This document shows positions 1 through 8,659 of a DNA stretch of 64,000 bases, one piece after another. The stretch's first letter is position 1. Each line of letters opens with the position of its first letter. The position numbers were made by a program, and so were the translations under genes. The notes below the pieces were generated by a model, which saw nothing but the letters and a program-made list of their open reading frames with translations, searched no databases and was not told where the DNA came from. Source of the DNA: Treponema denticola (lineage in GTDB: Bacteria; Spirochaetota; Spirochaetia; Treponematales; Treponemataceae). The stretch lies in NCBI RefSeq assembly GCF_024181405.1, contig NZ_CP051302.1:1364001-1428000 (forward strand), read 5' to 3'.

Positions 1-572
1 TAGGTTTCAAAACTTGAACTTCGGCACGCTTCCGGCTTAAAGGCCCTTGCCGTCTTAAAACATTTTCGTAAATTGTTTAAGTGGATCTGCTGATCTCCGC
101 CTTGGAATATCTTTACGACAAATGAACCGCCTTGTTTAAGCTGCTCTTGTGCATAATAAAGAGCAAGCTCTACCAAACCTGAAGAACGAGCAGTATCAAC
201 GGTTTTGTTTCCTGTTGTTGCAGGAGCCGCATCGCAGATAACCGCATCATAAGGTCCCAATTCTTTTACCGATTTTATAATTCCCTTATCGAACATATCG
301 CCTTGAAAAAAATTAAGCCTCTCATCATAGACTGAAGAATCCAAGGACTTTAAATCGACGGCAGTTACCCTTCCCTCTTTATTTAAAAAGCGCAAAACAT
401 AGACGGTCCAGCTTCCGGGAGCCGCTCCCAAATCCAGAACCTTATCATTAGGAGAAAAAAGATTAAATTTTTTATTCATCTCTTCAAGTTTATATACGGA
501 ACGCGCAGGATAATTTTCGGCAAAAGCTTTTTTTGACCAATAATCGGGCTCACTGTATTTATTTTTTGCCAT
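1..572 (-). CDS. rlmE: 23S rRNA (uridine-2'-O)-methyltransferase RlmE/FtsJ, 3' end cut by window
   Basis: The enzyme 2'-O-methylates U2552 of 23S rRNA in the late 50S subunit, using S-adenosylmethionine. I translated the reverse strand from the ATG at 572 and found an FtsJ fold start (SVYKLEEM), SAM motif I (DLGAAPGSW), the catalytic aspartate in ICDAAPATTG, the catalytic lysine in VVKIFQGGD and the terminal glutamate region KPEACRSSSFET. All four members of the family's K-D-K-E tetrad are therefore present. Only the last few residues are missing, beyond base 1. The start overlaps the end of the upstream response-regulator gene by 14 bases, so it is probably translationally coupled as the last gene seen of the murG-to-ftsJ operon. 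Confidence 0.93.
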   Translation of the reverse strand, partial: MAKNKYSEPDYWSKKAFAENYPARSVYKLEEMNKKFNLFSPNDKVLDLGAAPGSWTVYVLRFLNKEGRVTAVDLKSLDSSVYDERLNFFQGDMFDKGIIKSVKELGPYDAVICDAAPATTGNKTVDTARSSGLVELALYYAQEQLKQGGSFVVKIFQGGDQQIHLNNLRKCFKTARAFKPEACRSSSFET

Positions 573-1980
573 TTGATTTTTCCTTTTTGGATTGAATTTC
601 TTTTTCTTCCAATATTCGCGAAGTATCATCTTTAATCTCCGCCTCATACTCATCAAGTTTTCGATGGAGGGTTCTTCTGCCTATTCCCAAAATATCGGCT
701 GTCTTTGATTTATTGTTATTTTGGTTTGCAAGAGTCTGCAAAATAATTTGCTTTTCGGCTTCAGCCATATTTACTCCCATCGGTATACGGATTGAAGAAG
801 CCTCAGCCTTTTCGCGCAATGTTTCCGGTAAGTCATCAAAATGAATTACATTATCGGAGCTCATTACAACGGCACTTTGAATACAGTTTTGAAGCTGCCT
901 TATATTTCCCGGCCATTCATAATTATAAATTGCAGCTCTTGCACGAGGCTCCATAGAATCTATTTTTTTGCCGTTCTCCTCGGCAAAGTCTTTGATAAAG
1001 GCAGCGGCCAAAAGAGGAATATCCTCCTTGCGTTCACGCAAGGGAGGCACATGAATATGCACTACATTCAATCTAAAATAAAGGTCTTCCCTAAAATTTC
1101 CTTTTTTTATTTCTTCTACCAAATCCCTGTTTGTGGCGGCGATTATCCTTGTATCTACGCTGAGAGTTTCAGAACCTCCTACCCTCTCAAACTTTTTTTC
1201 TTGAAGAACACGCAAAAGTTTTACCTGTATCATTTGGTTGACTTCACCTATTTCGTCCAAAAAAAGAGAACCGCCGTTTGCAATTTCAAAGCGGCCTCGG
1301 CTGCGTTGTACGGCCCCTGTAAAGGCTCCTTTTTCATGGCCGAAAAGCTCGGACTCCAAAAGGCTTTCGGCAAAGGAAGCACAGTGGACTTGAACAAAGG
1401 GCTTATCCTTACGGCTTGAAAGATTATGAATGGCCTGAGCTATCAATTCTTTTCCGACTCCCGTTTCTCCGGTAATTAAGACGCTGGCCTTTGTAGGAGC
1501 AACTTTTTTTATATTCTCAAAAACCTTTTCCATGAGAGGGCTCTTGCCTATAATATTTTCAAAACTTTGTTTGGTTTCAATGTCATGTAAAAGTGCCCTA
1601 TTTTGCAGAACAAGGGCCCTGTTTTGTAAGGCTCTTTTTACTAAAAGAAAAAGGCGTTCCAAATCCAAGGGCTTGGTTAAAAAATCATAGGCCCCCATCC
1701 TCATGGCTTCAACAGCCGTTTCTACCGTACCGTGTCCGGTTAGAACAATTACGGGAACTCCCGGAGTTTTTGAAATAACTTCACGTAAGACCTCTTCGCC
1801 GCTTATTTCAGGCATTTTTAGATCGGTAATTACAAGATCAACTTCGTCGTTTAAGGCAATATCCAAACCTGTTTTTCCGTTATCGGCAGTAATTACTTCA
1901 TAGCCTTCATCTTCCAAGGCCATTGCAAGGCCTTCACGAATATTTTTTTCGTCATCAATAACTAAAATACTGAATTTCAT
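559..1980 (-). CDS. NtrC/AtoC-family sigma-54-dependent response regulator
   Basis: This 473-residue transcription activator is fed by the adjacent kinase. The receiver domain (1-120) has the phosphoacceptor Asp53 (VITDLKMP). The AAA+ domain follows, with Walker A GETGVGKE at 171-178, the sigma-54 contact loop GAFTGA at 218-223 and Walker B LFLDEIGE near 239-246. A Fis-type helix-turn-helix lies near 415-450 ([19 protein letters not shown]). It should therefore open promoters bound by RNA polymerase with RpoN. The start overlaps the kinase stop by four bases (ATGA), which indicates coupling. Similar spirochaete pairs are called atoS/atoC or Hk2/Rrp2; which regulon this pair controls cannot be read here. 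Confidence 0.95.
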   Translation of the reverse strand: MKFSILVIDDEKNIREGLAMALEDEGYEVITADNGKTGLDIALNDEVDLVITDLKMPEISGEEVLREVISKTPGVPVIVLTGHGTVETAVEAMRMGAYDFLTKPLDLERLFLLVKRALQNRALVLQNRALLHDIETKQSFENIIGKSPLMEKVFENIKKVAPTKASVLITGETGVGKELIAQAIHNLSSRKDKPFVQVHCASFAESLLESELFGHEKGAFTGAVQRSRGRFEIANGGSLFLDEIGEVNQMIQVKLLRVLQEKKFERVGGSETLSVDTRIIAATNRDLVEEIKKGNFREDLYFRLNVVHIHVPPLRERKEDIPLLAAAFIKDFAEENGKKIDSMEPRARAAIYNYEWPGNIRQLQNCIQSAVVMSSDNVIHFDDLPETLREKAEASSIRIPMGVNMAEAEKQIILQTLANQNNNKSKTADILGIGRRTLHRKLDEYEAEIKDDTSRILEEKEIQSKKEKSNGKK

Positions 1981-3209
1981 TTTATATCCTTTACCGAATC
2001 AAAATCGAAAGTTTTATCGGAGAGTAAAAGCATTGCACCCTTACGTTCTATCGGAAGAGAAAATTTAAAACTTGTTCCCATGCCGTAATCCGAATAAACA
2101 TTTATGTCTCCTCCATGTTCTTTTATAACCTTATAAGTCATGGTCAGCCCCAAGCCCGTTCCGTCATGTTTTGTCGTAAAATAAGGCTCAAATATTTTAT
2201 GCATGTCTTCAGGCAAGATACCCTGCCCCGAATCCGAAATAGTTACAATAATAAAATCGTTTACTGCCTTTGTAGATATATCCAAAAAGCCGCCATTAGG
2301 CATTGCGGCTTTTGCATTTGTTAGGACATTCATAAATGCCTGCCGCAAAAATCTTTCATCACCTTGAATCTTAGGAAGTTCCTTTGAAAAGCTAAGGGCA
2401 ATAGTTATACCGCTGTCATTAAACTCGTCAAAAAAAGTATCGTACAAATTCTTTAAAAGGGCATTTATATCTACGGGAACAAATTCGAATTTTAAGGGAC
2501 GCACGGCAAACAAAAAATCCACCACGATTTTATTGAGCCTTTCAATTTCTTCTTCGATAACGCCTATATGTTTTTGAGCCTTTTGGTTTATTGATAAATT
2601 ACAGGCCGTAAAATTTTTCTTTAAAAGCTGTAAATGAATACTGATTGCCGCAAGAGGATTTTTTATTTCGTGAGCAACGGCAGCTGCAACATTTGTAAGG
2701 CTTGCAAGATTTTCAAGGCGGCGGTTTTTAATTTCTTCAATTCTTTTTTCGGTAATATCCGCAATCATAATTATCGTACCTTGAATTTTCTTTTCATTTA
2801 CTAATGGAAGAACCGAAACTTCAATATATTTATTTTTACCTTCAGGCTTATCGGCTTTTAGGTTAAACTCTTTTGAAGTTTGTCCGCTTTCATTTTGAAT
2901 AACCGAAGAAACAAAGTCGGCAATATCCTGAATCTTTATATGTTCCCAGACATTTTTTTCATGGCCTTCTCCTAAAGCGGAACCGCCAAGGGACGAGCTT
3001 CTAAGGGAAGTGCCTAAAATTCTTTCTGCAGCCCTATTCGATTTTATAATCTTATTTTCTGAATCTGCAACTATAACGCCGTCATTTAAAGAATCCATTA
3101 CTGAATCCAATAGAGAATACTCGTTTGCAAGCAGCTTTACAAATGTACGCAGTTGAGCTTCATTCATGCTTGGGGACTTTTGTATTCCCCTTCTCATAAA
3201 CTCTCTCAT
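1977..3209 (-). CDS. PAS-domain sensor histidine kinase, partner of the sigma-54 activator
   Basis: This 410-residue cytoplasmic kinase has no membrane segments. A PAS sensor lies at about 35-155 (DGVIVADSENKIIKSN), the dimerisation/phosphotransfer domain carries His180 in AVAHEIKNPLAA, and the HATPase domain has an N box (NVLTNAKAAMPNGG), G1 (ISDSGQGI) and G2 (GTGLGL). The NtrB-like H box and soluble layout fit pairing with the NtrC-like regulator downstream, which overlaps it by four bases. It also overlaps the end of the delta' gene by four bases. Lacking a membrane sensor, it presumably reads a cytoplasmic signal or a partner protein. An alternative start five codons in is possible. Confidence 0.94.
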   Translation of the reverse strand: MREFMRRGIQKSPSMNEAQLRTFVKLLANEYSLLDSVMDSLNDGVIVADSENKIIKSNRAAERILGTSLRSSSLGGSALGEGHEKNVWEHIKIQDIADFVSSVIQNESGQTSKEFNLKADKPEGKNKYIEVSVLPLVNEKKIQGTIIMIADITEKRIEEIKNRRLENLASLTNVAAAVAHEIKNPLAAISIHLQLLKKNFTACNLSINQKAQKHIGVIEEEIERLNKIVVDFLFAVRPLKFEFVPVDINALLKNLYDTFFDEFNDSGITIALSFSKELPKIQGDERFLRQAFMNVLTNAKAAMPNGGFLDISTKAVNDFIIVTISDSGQGILPEDMHKIFEPYFTTKHDGTGLGLTMTYKVIKEHGGDINVYSDYGMGTSFKFSLPIERKGAMLLLSDKTFDFDSVKDIK

Positions 3210-4495
3210 ATAAGTTTTTCCTTAATTTCTTCTGCCAAATTTTCTAAAGCGGCTTGAGGCGAGATGTTAAAAATATCTACAGCAGCTTCGGCATTTTTTA
3301 TTAAAGCCGTTATTTTAAAATAAGATTCAAGTTCCAAGGCGGAACACTCTTCATTTTTTAAGCCGGTCTGTAAAAAAAATAAAAGGCTGTTTAAGAACAA
3401 AATATAAATCGTATGAGGTTTACATTTATTTAAAAGATTTACAATGTTTGAAACCGTGCAATTTGAATTGTCATACTTGTTTTTATTTTTGTAATTTGAG
3501 ATCGAATTATAAAGAGCCGAGGGAAGAATTTTATTTTGCCTGTCTATGAGCAGAAAAACATACTCATAAAATAAGGAGGCTGCATTTTGAATTGTACGGA
3601 AACTTACCGGTAAAAAGCCGTAAAGGTAAGAGCTTAAAAGATTGAACTTACCGAATGGTTCATGGCAAGGCTCTCCTTTAAAAACCCGTCTTATAACTTC
3701 TTCTTGGGATTTTTTATCCCGTTCTTTAAAAGTATAAGTGCGTACCCTTGACAGTATCGTCGGCATAATCGCTCCCCGATGAGCGGTAGTTAAAACAAAG
3801 ACGGCATAAGAAGGCGGCTCTTCTAAAATTTTTAAAAAGGCATTTCTTGCACCTTCCTGCATCTTATCGGCATTTTCGACAATCAATACTTTTTTTATTC
3901 CCGAAGGCATTAGGCGTACCCACGAGGAGGCCTTTCTAACCTGATTTATGGGAATCGTATCGTACATACATTCGTCTTGAAGTTTTGCGGATTTTAAGAC
4001 AAGAGCTTCCGCAGTTTTGTTAAGCACCTTGTCATCTATAGTTTCGATAGGGCCGGAACATAGATCGGCTAGGAGTTCTTCAATCTCTGCAATGACGGGG
4101 GCGGCTTTAACGAATCTTGTTTCATCCGTATCCCAAAGACGGGGATCGAATCGAGAGGTAAGTTTTCTAATAGCCCGCAAAAATAAGTATCTTGAAGAAA
4201 GAGTTTTTGTTTTTAATAAGGTCTCGCAGGCAGCCTTGATTTCGGGGCTGTGGTCCCGTGCTCCCAAAATAAGAACATCGGAAGAAATCATCTCTTTTTG
4301 CCTCAAGCATGAAGAACAAGTACATGTCCAGTTTCCCGATTCGGTACAAGAAACGGAGCGGGCAAGCTCAAGGGCTGCGGTCAGCTTTCCTGAACATTCA
4401 GGCCCCGAAAACAAAATCGAAGGCGGAAGTTTTTTTTGTTTTATATCTTGAATGAGCCTAAGCCCCGCTTCTTGATCTATGAGATTTTCAAACAT
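3206..4495 (-). CDS. holB: DNA polymerase III delta' subunit-like AAA+ protein
   Basis: This is a clamp-loader subunit of the replicative polymerase. The 429 residues begin with an AAA+ module: a Walker A-like GPECSGKLT near residue 30 and a cysteine cluster CTCSSC near 57-62 that would bind zinc. The most diagnostic block is KKVLIVENADKMQEGARNAF followed by LKILEEPP and TILSRVRTYTF, which corresponds to the SRC arginine-finger region of the DnaX/HolB family. The C-terminal half diverges and is tentatively a collar domain. It could be annotated as a DnaX-like protein, but the short length without a tau extension favours delta'. A good ribosome site (AGGGGG) precedes the ATG, 14 bases after cvpA. 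Confidence 0.86.
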   Translation of the reverse strand: MFENLIDQEAGLRLIQDIKQKKLPPSILFSGPECSGKLTAALELARSVSCTESGNWTCTCSSCLRQKEMISSDVLILGARDHSPEIKAACETLLKTKTLSSRYLFLRAIRKLTSRFDPRLWDTDETRFVKAAPVIAEIEELLADLCSGPIETIDDKVLNKTAEALVLKSAKLQDECMYDTIPINQVRKASSWVRLMPSGIKKVLIVENADKMQEGARNAFLKILEEPPSYAVFVLTTAHRGAIMPTILSRVRTYTFKERDKKSQEEVIRRVFKGEPCHEPFGKFNLLSSYLYGFLPVSFRTIQNAASLFYEYVFLLIDRQNKILPSALYNSISNYKNKNKYDNSNCTVSNIVNLLNKCKPHTIYILFLNSLLFFLQTGLKNEECSALELESYFKITALIKNAEAAVDIFNISPQAALENLAEEIKEKLI

Positions 4496-4509
4496 CTATA
4501 CCCCCTACC

Positions 4510-4977
4510 CTAAAACTGCTTAGTTATATCTAAAATAAATGGAGAAAGGATTTTCGCAAAAATGCTTTCACTTAATATTTTATCGAATGAAACAAAGGTT
4601 TGGATATTGATAAGCATGAGTATAACTCCTATGACAATCAAACCTTCTACAAGACCCAAACAAAAACCCAATGACCTGTCCAAATTTTTTAACGACTCGC
4701 TTGAAAAAAGGGAGCCTAAAAAAACTTGCACCAATTTTATAATCAAATAAGTAGATAAAAATAAAATCAAAAAAGCTATCACTGCAGATAAGGATTTTCC
4801 TCCAAGAAGCTCGGTAATTACGGGAGTAAGCAATTTATAAAACAAAAAAGCTACAAGCCCGCCGACAATAACCGCAGCCTTTGAAAAAAACTCGTCTATA
4901 AAACCGGTTACGGTAACCTTAATAACAAAAAAACTTAATATAATCAAAAAAACTATATCGGCACTTCCTATCCGCAT
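4510..4977 (-). CDS. CvpA-family inner-membrane protein
   Basis: This 155-residue protein has four hydrophobic segments (about 8-28, 32-52, 62-90 and 105-125). The family pattern is a first helix, a second glycine-rich helix (AAVIVGGLVAFLFYKLL) and the region SLGFCLGLVEGLIVIGVILMLI. CvpA proteins are membrane proteins linked to colicin V production and envelope stress in enterobacteria; their biochemical role is unknown. A GGAGAAT ribosome site precedes the ATG. It sits between murG and the delta' gene in one transcription unit, so an envelope role is plausible but not shown. Confidence 0.85.
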   Translation of the reverse strand: MRIGSADIVFLIILSFFVIKVTVTGFIDEFFSKAAVIVGGLVAFLFYKLLTPVITELLGGKSLSAVIAFLILFLSTYLIIKLVQVFLGSLFSSESLKNLDRSLGFCLGLVEGLIVIGVILMLINIQTFVSFDKILSESIFAKILSPFILDITKQF

Positions 4978-5005
4978 TTAATTATTCTCCATCATTTAAT
5001 CCTGC

Positions 5006-6181
5006 TTAAAGCTCATCATTCTTAGATGTAAAAAAGCTTTTTAAAAAGTCGGCAATTACAAGGGCCGGTTTTTCACCTGCCAAGGCCGCAGAGGCCTGAG
5101 CCATATTTTTTAGCCTTTCGTTTCCGCTTATGTTTTCTTCAAAACCAAGATCCCGCAAAAGCCTTATAAAAATATCGGGCCTTACATCTTCGCCCAAAAG
5201 AATTTCTGCGGAACCTTTTTTCTTAAAGAATTCGGCATTTTCTATTTGATCGCCGCGGGAGCTTCCCTTTTCAAGAGGAACCAAAATCATAGGCTTACCT
5301 GCAGCGGCCGATTCCCAAACCGTATTGGCTCCTGCCCGCGACACCACAATCGAAGAAAGGCTTAAAACATCGGCCATCTCCTTTTTTATAAAGGGATAGG
5401 GTTTATAGTTTTCTGCAAATTCGGGAGAGGAGTTTAAAAGACCATCTTTAATTTTTTGTCCCTGATCCATATTGGCTTCCCCAATCTGATGAACCACAAC
5501 AAAATGCTTTACAAGATATTCGATTGAATCTGAAATCAAATCGTTTAACTGTCTTGCACCTAGACTTCCGCCTAAAACAAACAAAACAGGTAAGTTCGAT
5601 TTTATGTTTAAAAAAGAACGCCCCTTTTCTGGCCTGCCCGAATAAAAACTTAAGCGGACGGGATTTCCCGTACATATAACCTTTGAGCGGAGAGAAGCCG
5701 GTAAGAGTTCAGCCGTTTCTTGATATGAAACCAAAATACGGTTTGCAAATTTAGAATTAATCCTTGTTGCAAGGCCGGGCGAAAAATCACACTCATGAGT
5801 GATAACGGGAATTTTTAAGAATTTTGCAGCGGCACAGGGAGGCACCGAAACAAAGCCGCCCTTAGAAAAAACAAAAACAGGTTTTAACTTTAAAAGAATA
5901 AAAAAGGACTTTATAAAGCCTGCCGCAACCTTAAAAACATCTATAAAGTTTTGAAAACTAAAATACCGCCTCAATTTTCCGGCAGGAATACCCATGAATT
6001 CAAGAACTGAAGGAGAAGCCGAGTAAAGCTCGGAAGATTCAACTATTTTGCGGTCAACTCCCTTGGCAGAGCCGATCCAAACTATTCTGCATTCAAAAGA
6101 AGAGCTCAAGGCCTCGGCAACGGCAAGTCCGGGAAAAATATGCCCACCCGTTCCGCCTCCTGTAAAAACAACACATTTCAT
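5006..6181 (-). CDS. murG: UDP-GlcNAc:lipid I N-acetylglucosaminyltransferase MurG
   Basis: MurG converts lipid I to lipid II on the cytoplasmic face of the inner membrane, the last intracellular step of peptidoglycan synthesis. The N-terminal glycine loop GGGTGGHIFPGLAVAEAL is diagnostic, and further motifs are THECDFSPGLATR, VLGGSLGARQLN and SRAGANTVWE with PLEKGSSRGDQ for the UDP-GlcNAc pocket. The frame opens nine codons further upstream, but MKCVVFTGGGTGGH is the family-typical start, so I place it at 6181, giving 391 residues. No strong Shine-Dalgarno is visible. It is the first gene of the operon that runs down to ftsJ. Confidence 0.96.
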   Translation of the reverse strand: MKCVVFTGGGTGGHIFPGLAVAEALSSSFECRIVWIGSAKGVDRKIVESSELYSASPSVLEFMGIPAGKLRRYFSFQNFIDVFKVAAGFIKSFFILLKLKPVFVFSKGGFVSVPPCAAAKFLKIPVITHECDFSPGLATRINSKFANRILVSYQETAELLPASLRSKVICTGNPVRLSFYSGRPEKGRSFLNIKSNLPVLFVLGGSLGARQLNDLISDSIEYLVKHFVVVHQIGEANMDQGQKIKDGLLNSSPEFAENYKPYPFIKKEMADVLSLSSIVVSRAGANTVWESAAAGKPMILVPLEKGSSRGDQIENAEFFKKKGSAEILLGEDVRPDIFIRLLRDLGFEENISGNERLKNMAQASAALAGEKPALVIADFLKSFFTSKNDEL

Positions 6182-6280
6182 AAATGTAAGTGTATCACAA
6201 TGACACAATTTTGAAAAGGGCTATTTATAATGTTCTCAAAAAACAGATATTTTTATAGACGCTTATTCTTCCCCCTCCGA

Positions 6281-6309
6281 TTGACTTTATTTTGCAATTT
6301 ATTCATAAT
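6281..6309 (+). promoter_or_regulatory. Promoter with near-leaderless geometry for the HAD phosphatase
   Basis: TTGACT at 6281-6286 and CATAAT at 6304-6309 are spaced by 17 bases. Transcription would start about seven bases after the -10, which is the A of the ATG at 6316. No Shine-Dalgarno lies upstream of that ATG. Confidence 0.55.
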
Positions 6310-6315
6310 GCCATT

Positions 6316-7482
6316 ATGCTTAACGATGATGCTTTAATTTTAAAAACAGGAAACTGGGAGCCTCAAAATAAAAAGAGGCTTGAAAAACTGATAAGAGAAA
6401 AGGCCTTTAACGGAAATTATGCCGTTTTTGACTGGGATTTTACTTCAATTTTTTATGACACACAGGATAATCTTTTTGTGTACCAAATTGAAAATCTTTG
6501 TTTTAATTTAAACCCCGAAGAATTTAATCAAACCATAAGGGCGGGAATTCCTCAAGACGAGATTTTGCCCCATACAATAAACCTTGAAGGCAGAGCCTTA
6601 ACTGCCGGAGAACTTTCCGACGATCTAAACGAACGCTACGAGTTTCTATATAAAAATTATTTGCATTTTGGCGGAAAAATGAAGCTTGCAGAAATTACAT
6701 CGACCGAAGAGTTTATAGATTTTAAGGCTAAGATGCTCGTTTTAATGCGGGGAGCCGCCTCCCTTTGCGGTGTGGACATCGGCCAATCCGTAAGCACAGG
6801 CATGACGATAGAAGAACTTTCGGTCCTTACCGAAAAGGCAATAGATCAAGGCCTAAAAGACGAAATAAAAACTTATAGGGTAAGATCTTCATCGGTTTTA
6901 AAAGGAAGAGCCGGAGAAGTAGAGGGCGGCTATAGAAAGGGCTTGCGTGTTCAAGAAGAAATGCAAGACCTGTTTTCGGCTTTAAGGAAAAACGGAATCG
7001 AAGTCTATATTTGCTCGGCCTCCCAAGAAGACAATGTCCGTGTTTTTGCCTCCAACCCAAAATATGGATATAAACTGGACAGTAAAAACGTTTTCGGAAG
7101 AAGAAGACTCCTTGATGAAAATAAAAAGCTTACAGTTGTAGACGACACCTCGATTCCTGCAACAAGACGCGAGGGAAAAGCCAAAGCAATAAAAAAAGTC
7201 CTCGCCCCGAAACACCAAAACAAGGCTCCCGTTTTAATAGCAGGCGACGGCGACGGCGATTTTTACATGATGGATGCTTTTAAAGACGAGGCCTTGATCC
7301 TAATATTTAACAGAAGCCCCAAAAAAGAGGCTAAAATATATCCCCTTTTAATGAGCGGAATTAAAGAAAGAGAAAATCCTGATGCTCGGATAATTGTTCA
7401 GCACAGAAATAACGAAAAAGGCTGTTTTATCTCAAAGGCCCCGGAAGAAGAAAAGCCACTGGACAGCCTGCCTGAAAAGTAA
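6316..7482 (+). CDS. HAD-superfamily phosphatase, phosphocholine-phosphatase-like
   Basis: This is a predicted cytoplasmic phosphohydrolase of 388 residues. HAD motif I is YAVFDWDFTS near residue 40, with the nucleophile and acid aspartates spaced D-x-D. Motif II is VYICSASQED, and motif IV is IAGDGDGDFYMMDAF near residue 310. A large cap region lies between motifs I and II. It resembles the phosphorylcholine phosphatase branch of HAD enzymes, but the substrate is inference. I prefer the ATG at 6316 over an upstream TTG at 6292, because a promoter fits a message beginning exactly there. A hairpin-bearing repeat starts four bases after the stop. Confidence 0.8.
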   Translation: MLNDDALILKTGNWEPQNKKRLEKLIREKAFNGNYAVFDWDFTSIFYDTQDNLFVYQIENLCFNLNPEEFNQTIRAGIPQDEILPHTINLEGRALTAGELSDDLNERYEFLYKNYLHFGGKMKLAEITSTEEFIDFKAKMLVLMRGAASLCGVDIGQSVSTGMTIEELSVLTEKAIDQGLKDEIKTYRVRSSSVLKGRAGEVEGGYRKGLRVQEEMQDLFSALRKNGIEVYICSASQEDNVRVFASNPKYGYKLDSKNVFGRRRLLDENKKLTVVDDTSIPATRREGKAKAIKKVLAPKHQNKAPVLIAGDGDGDFYMMDAFKDEALILIFNRSPKKEAKIYPLLMSGIKERENPDARIIVQHRNNEKGCFISKAPEEEKPLDSLPEK

Positions 7483-7485
7483 GCC

Positions 7486-7622
7486 GCCCTCTCTGCGGTT
7501 TATATTCTTTTATTTAACCGCAGAGAGGGCAAAGCGTTGAGCTCACGCTCAACTTCGCAAAGGAATTTTTTTATGAAACTAAGAAATAAACAGCTAAACT
7601 TATGAAAAATCGAGGCTATCCG
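7486..7622 (+). repeat. Dispersed hairpin repeat A, copy 1
   Basis: The copy begins with a perfect 15-bp stem (7486-7500 with 7516-7530, loop of 15) and a second stem GTTGAGC/GCTCAAC at 7536-7553 with loop TCAC. A Shine-Dalgarno-like AAAGGA and a 10-codon frame (7573-7605, MKLRNKQLNL) follow. Copies 2 and 3 lie at about 8295-8356 and 9184-9312. The first stem could also terminate the phosphatase transcript, although no T-run follows. Confidence 0.8.
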
Positions 7623-7665
7623 CTACCAATTAATTAATCGCTTCCACTTTCTTTTGTAAGATCGC

Positions 7666-7923
7666 TCATCGATACACCGTTGAGCGATGTCCGATTTCAA
7701 TGACTGTAATAATCAATCTATCATCATTTATACGGCACAAAATACGGTAATTACCGACGCGGTACCTCCATAGTCCTGAAAGATTTGAAGTAAGTGCTTT
7801 TCCGCGGGAACGCGGATTATCAAGAAGTTCTATCTGTTCAAGGTAATCTAAAACACGCTTTGAGATTGCCGCGTCCAATTTTTTTAGTTGCTTTTTAAAT
7901 GTTTCCGTCAAGATGACTTTCAT
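7666..7923 (-). CDS. RelE/StbE-type toxin (mRNA interferase-like)
   Basis: This 85-residue basic protein fits the RelE/ParE toxin fold: MKVILTETFKKQLKKLD at the start, then LLDNPRSRGKALTSNLSGLWRYRVGNYRILCRI and VIEIGHRSTVY at the end. The conserved arginines and terminal HRxxVY are typical of RelE-family endonucleases that cut mRNA in the ribosomal A site. The start overlaps the antitoxin stop by four bases, so the pair is cotranscribed and coupled. Activity is not shown by sequence alone. Confidence 0.9.
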   Translation of the reverse strand: MKVILTETFKKQLKKLDAAISKRVLDYLEQIELLDNPRSRGKALTSNLSGLWRYRVGNYRILCRINDDRLIITVIEIGHRSTVYR

Positions 7924-8150
7924 AGTCCCAACTCACACCGCATTTCAGCAATGGTATATGTCCTTTCCCCACTTTTCTCAAAGTCATTCCACGCTTTTTC
8001 GGCAAGCTGAGCATCTTCGGCATCTTCCTGCAATTCGGCAAGATAGCGGCTTAGGGCATTTTCCAAGATGGTATCTCTAGCCGCTCCGGTAATTTTTACC
8101 GCCAGTTCCAATGCTTGATACACTTTATTTGTCATAGTCATTGTATGCAT
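7920..8150 (-). CDS. RelB/StbD-like antitoxin
   Basis: This 76-residue acidic protein precedes and overlaps the toxin. The N-terminal part (TMTNKVYQALELAVKITG) resembles ribbon-helix-helix antitoxins. The acidic middle (ELQEDAEDAQLAEKAWNDFEKSGERTYT) ends in a segment like the toxin-binding tail of RelB/StbD proteins. A GGGAGG ribosome site precedes the ATG. In this family the antitoxin usually represses its own promoter, and the palindromes at 8167-8258 are candidate operators or leader structures. Confidence 0.85.
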   Translation of the reverse strand: MHTMTMTNKVYQALELAVKITGAARDTILENALSRYLAELQEDAEDAQLAEKAWNDFEKSGERTYTIAEMRCELGL

Positions 8151-8166
8151 AAAAAGCCTCCCTATT

Positions 8167-8258
8167 CCGCCACGGATGGCGGTGGTTTAAACCTTACGAT
8201 GTTTTGAGCAAGGCTCAAAACTCGAGTTAAAAATTGTGCAAGGATGCACAATTTTTAA
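8167..8258 (-). promoter_or_regulatory. Hairpin-rich leader of the toxin-antitoxin operon
   Basis: Four dyads stand in a row: a 14-bp perfect stem with loop AGGA (8227-8240/8245-8258), a 9-bp stem with a 3-base loop (8201-8221), the palindrome GGTTTAAACC (8184-8193) and a 6-bp stem with loop CGGA (8167-8182). They lie between the promoter and the ribosome site. Confidence 0.7.
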
Positions 8259-8260
8259 AT

Positions 8261-8289
8261 ATTATACCACATTTCCCTCATTTTTGTAA
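8261..8289 (-). promoter_or_regulatory. Sigma-70-type promoter of the toxin-antitoxin operon
   Basis: On the minus strand TTACAA (8289-8284) is followed after 17 bases by a perfect TATAAT (8266-8261). The start site would fall at the edge of the 14-bp hairpin at 8227-8258. Confidence 0.7.
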
Positions 8290-8294
8290 GGGCA

Positions 8295-8356
8295 TTATTT
8301 AACCGAAGCGAACGCAAAGCGTTGAGCTCACGCTCAACTTTGCAAAGGAATTTTTT
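8295..8356 (+). repeat. Hairpin repeat A, copy 2 (short)
   Basis: It contains the same AACCG...GCAAAGCGTTGAGCTCACGC core with the GTTGAGC/GCTCAAC stem and the following GCAAAGGAATTTTTTA. It lacks the first stem arm and the 10-codon frame. It separates the toxin-antitoxin module from the nuclease remnant. Confidence 0.75.
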
Positions 8357-8659
8357 ACCAATTTACTATTTTTTTCAAATATTTTCTATAAATATAATGG
8401 GGAGGTATGATAAACAGTTCGGCAGGAATTCAGCCTCACTGTTTATCTGCCGAGTTTGCCTTTCGGCAAACGTCGCATTATTATATGTGCTTTTTCACTT
8501 TGTTGCAAAAGCACGGAAAAAACTTTTTTCGCAAATTTATTTGCTATCCGCTTTCGCGGATACGATGAAAAATTTCCTTACAGAACAGAGCCGAAAGGCT
8601 CTGATATTTGCTGCAAAAAGTTTTTATAGGGAAAATGTGAAAAAAATAGGAGAATACAA
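8346..8659 (+). promoter_or_regulatory. Rpn-type leader expanded by an array of hairpins
   Basis: The first 60 bases match the leader of the intact Rpn gene (reverse of about 25435-25495), including TATAAT and GGGGAGG. Where the intact gene continues to its start codon, this copy carries about 240 extra bases with five hairpins: 8409-8447, 8454-8471, 8487-8514, 8545-8562 and 8586-8603. Three of them are perfect 7-bp stems with loop TTTC or GAAA. A 53-codon frame (8407-8568) with a good ribosome site runs through the array; I do not think it encodes a real protein. Confidence 0.65.

Noticed and set aside
841-1419. 192-codon plus-strand frame opposite the response regulator
   Set aside because: It is antisense to a gene with complete domains and carries no recognisable domain or ribosome site. 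Other long antisense frames were dismissed likewise.
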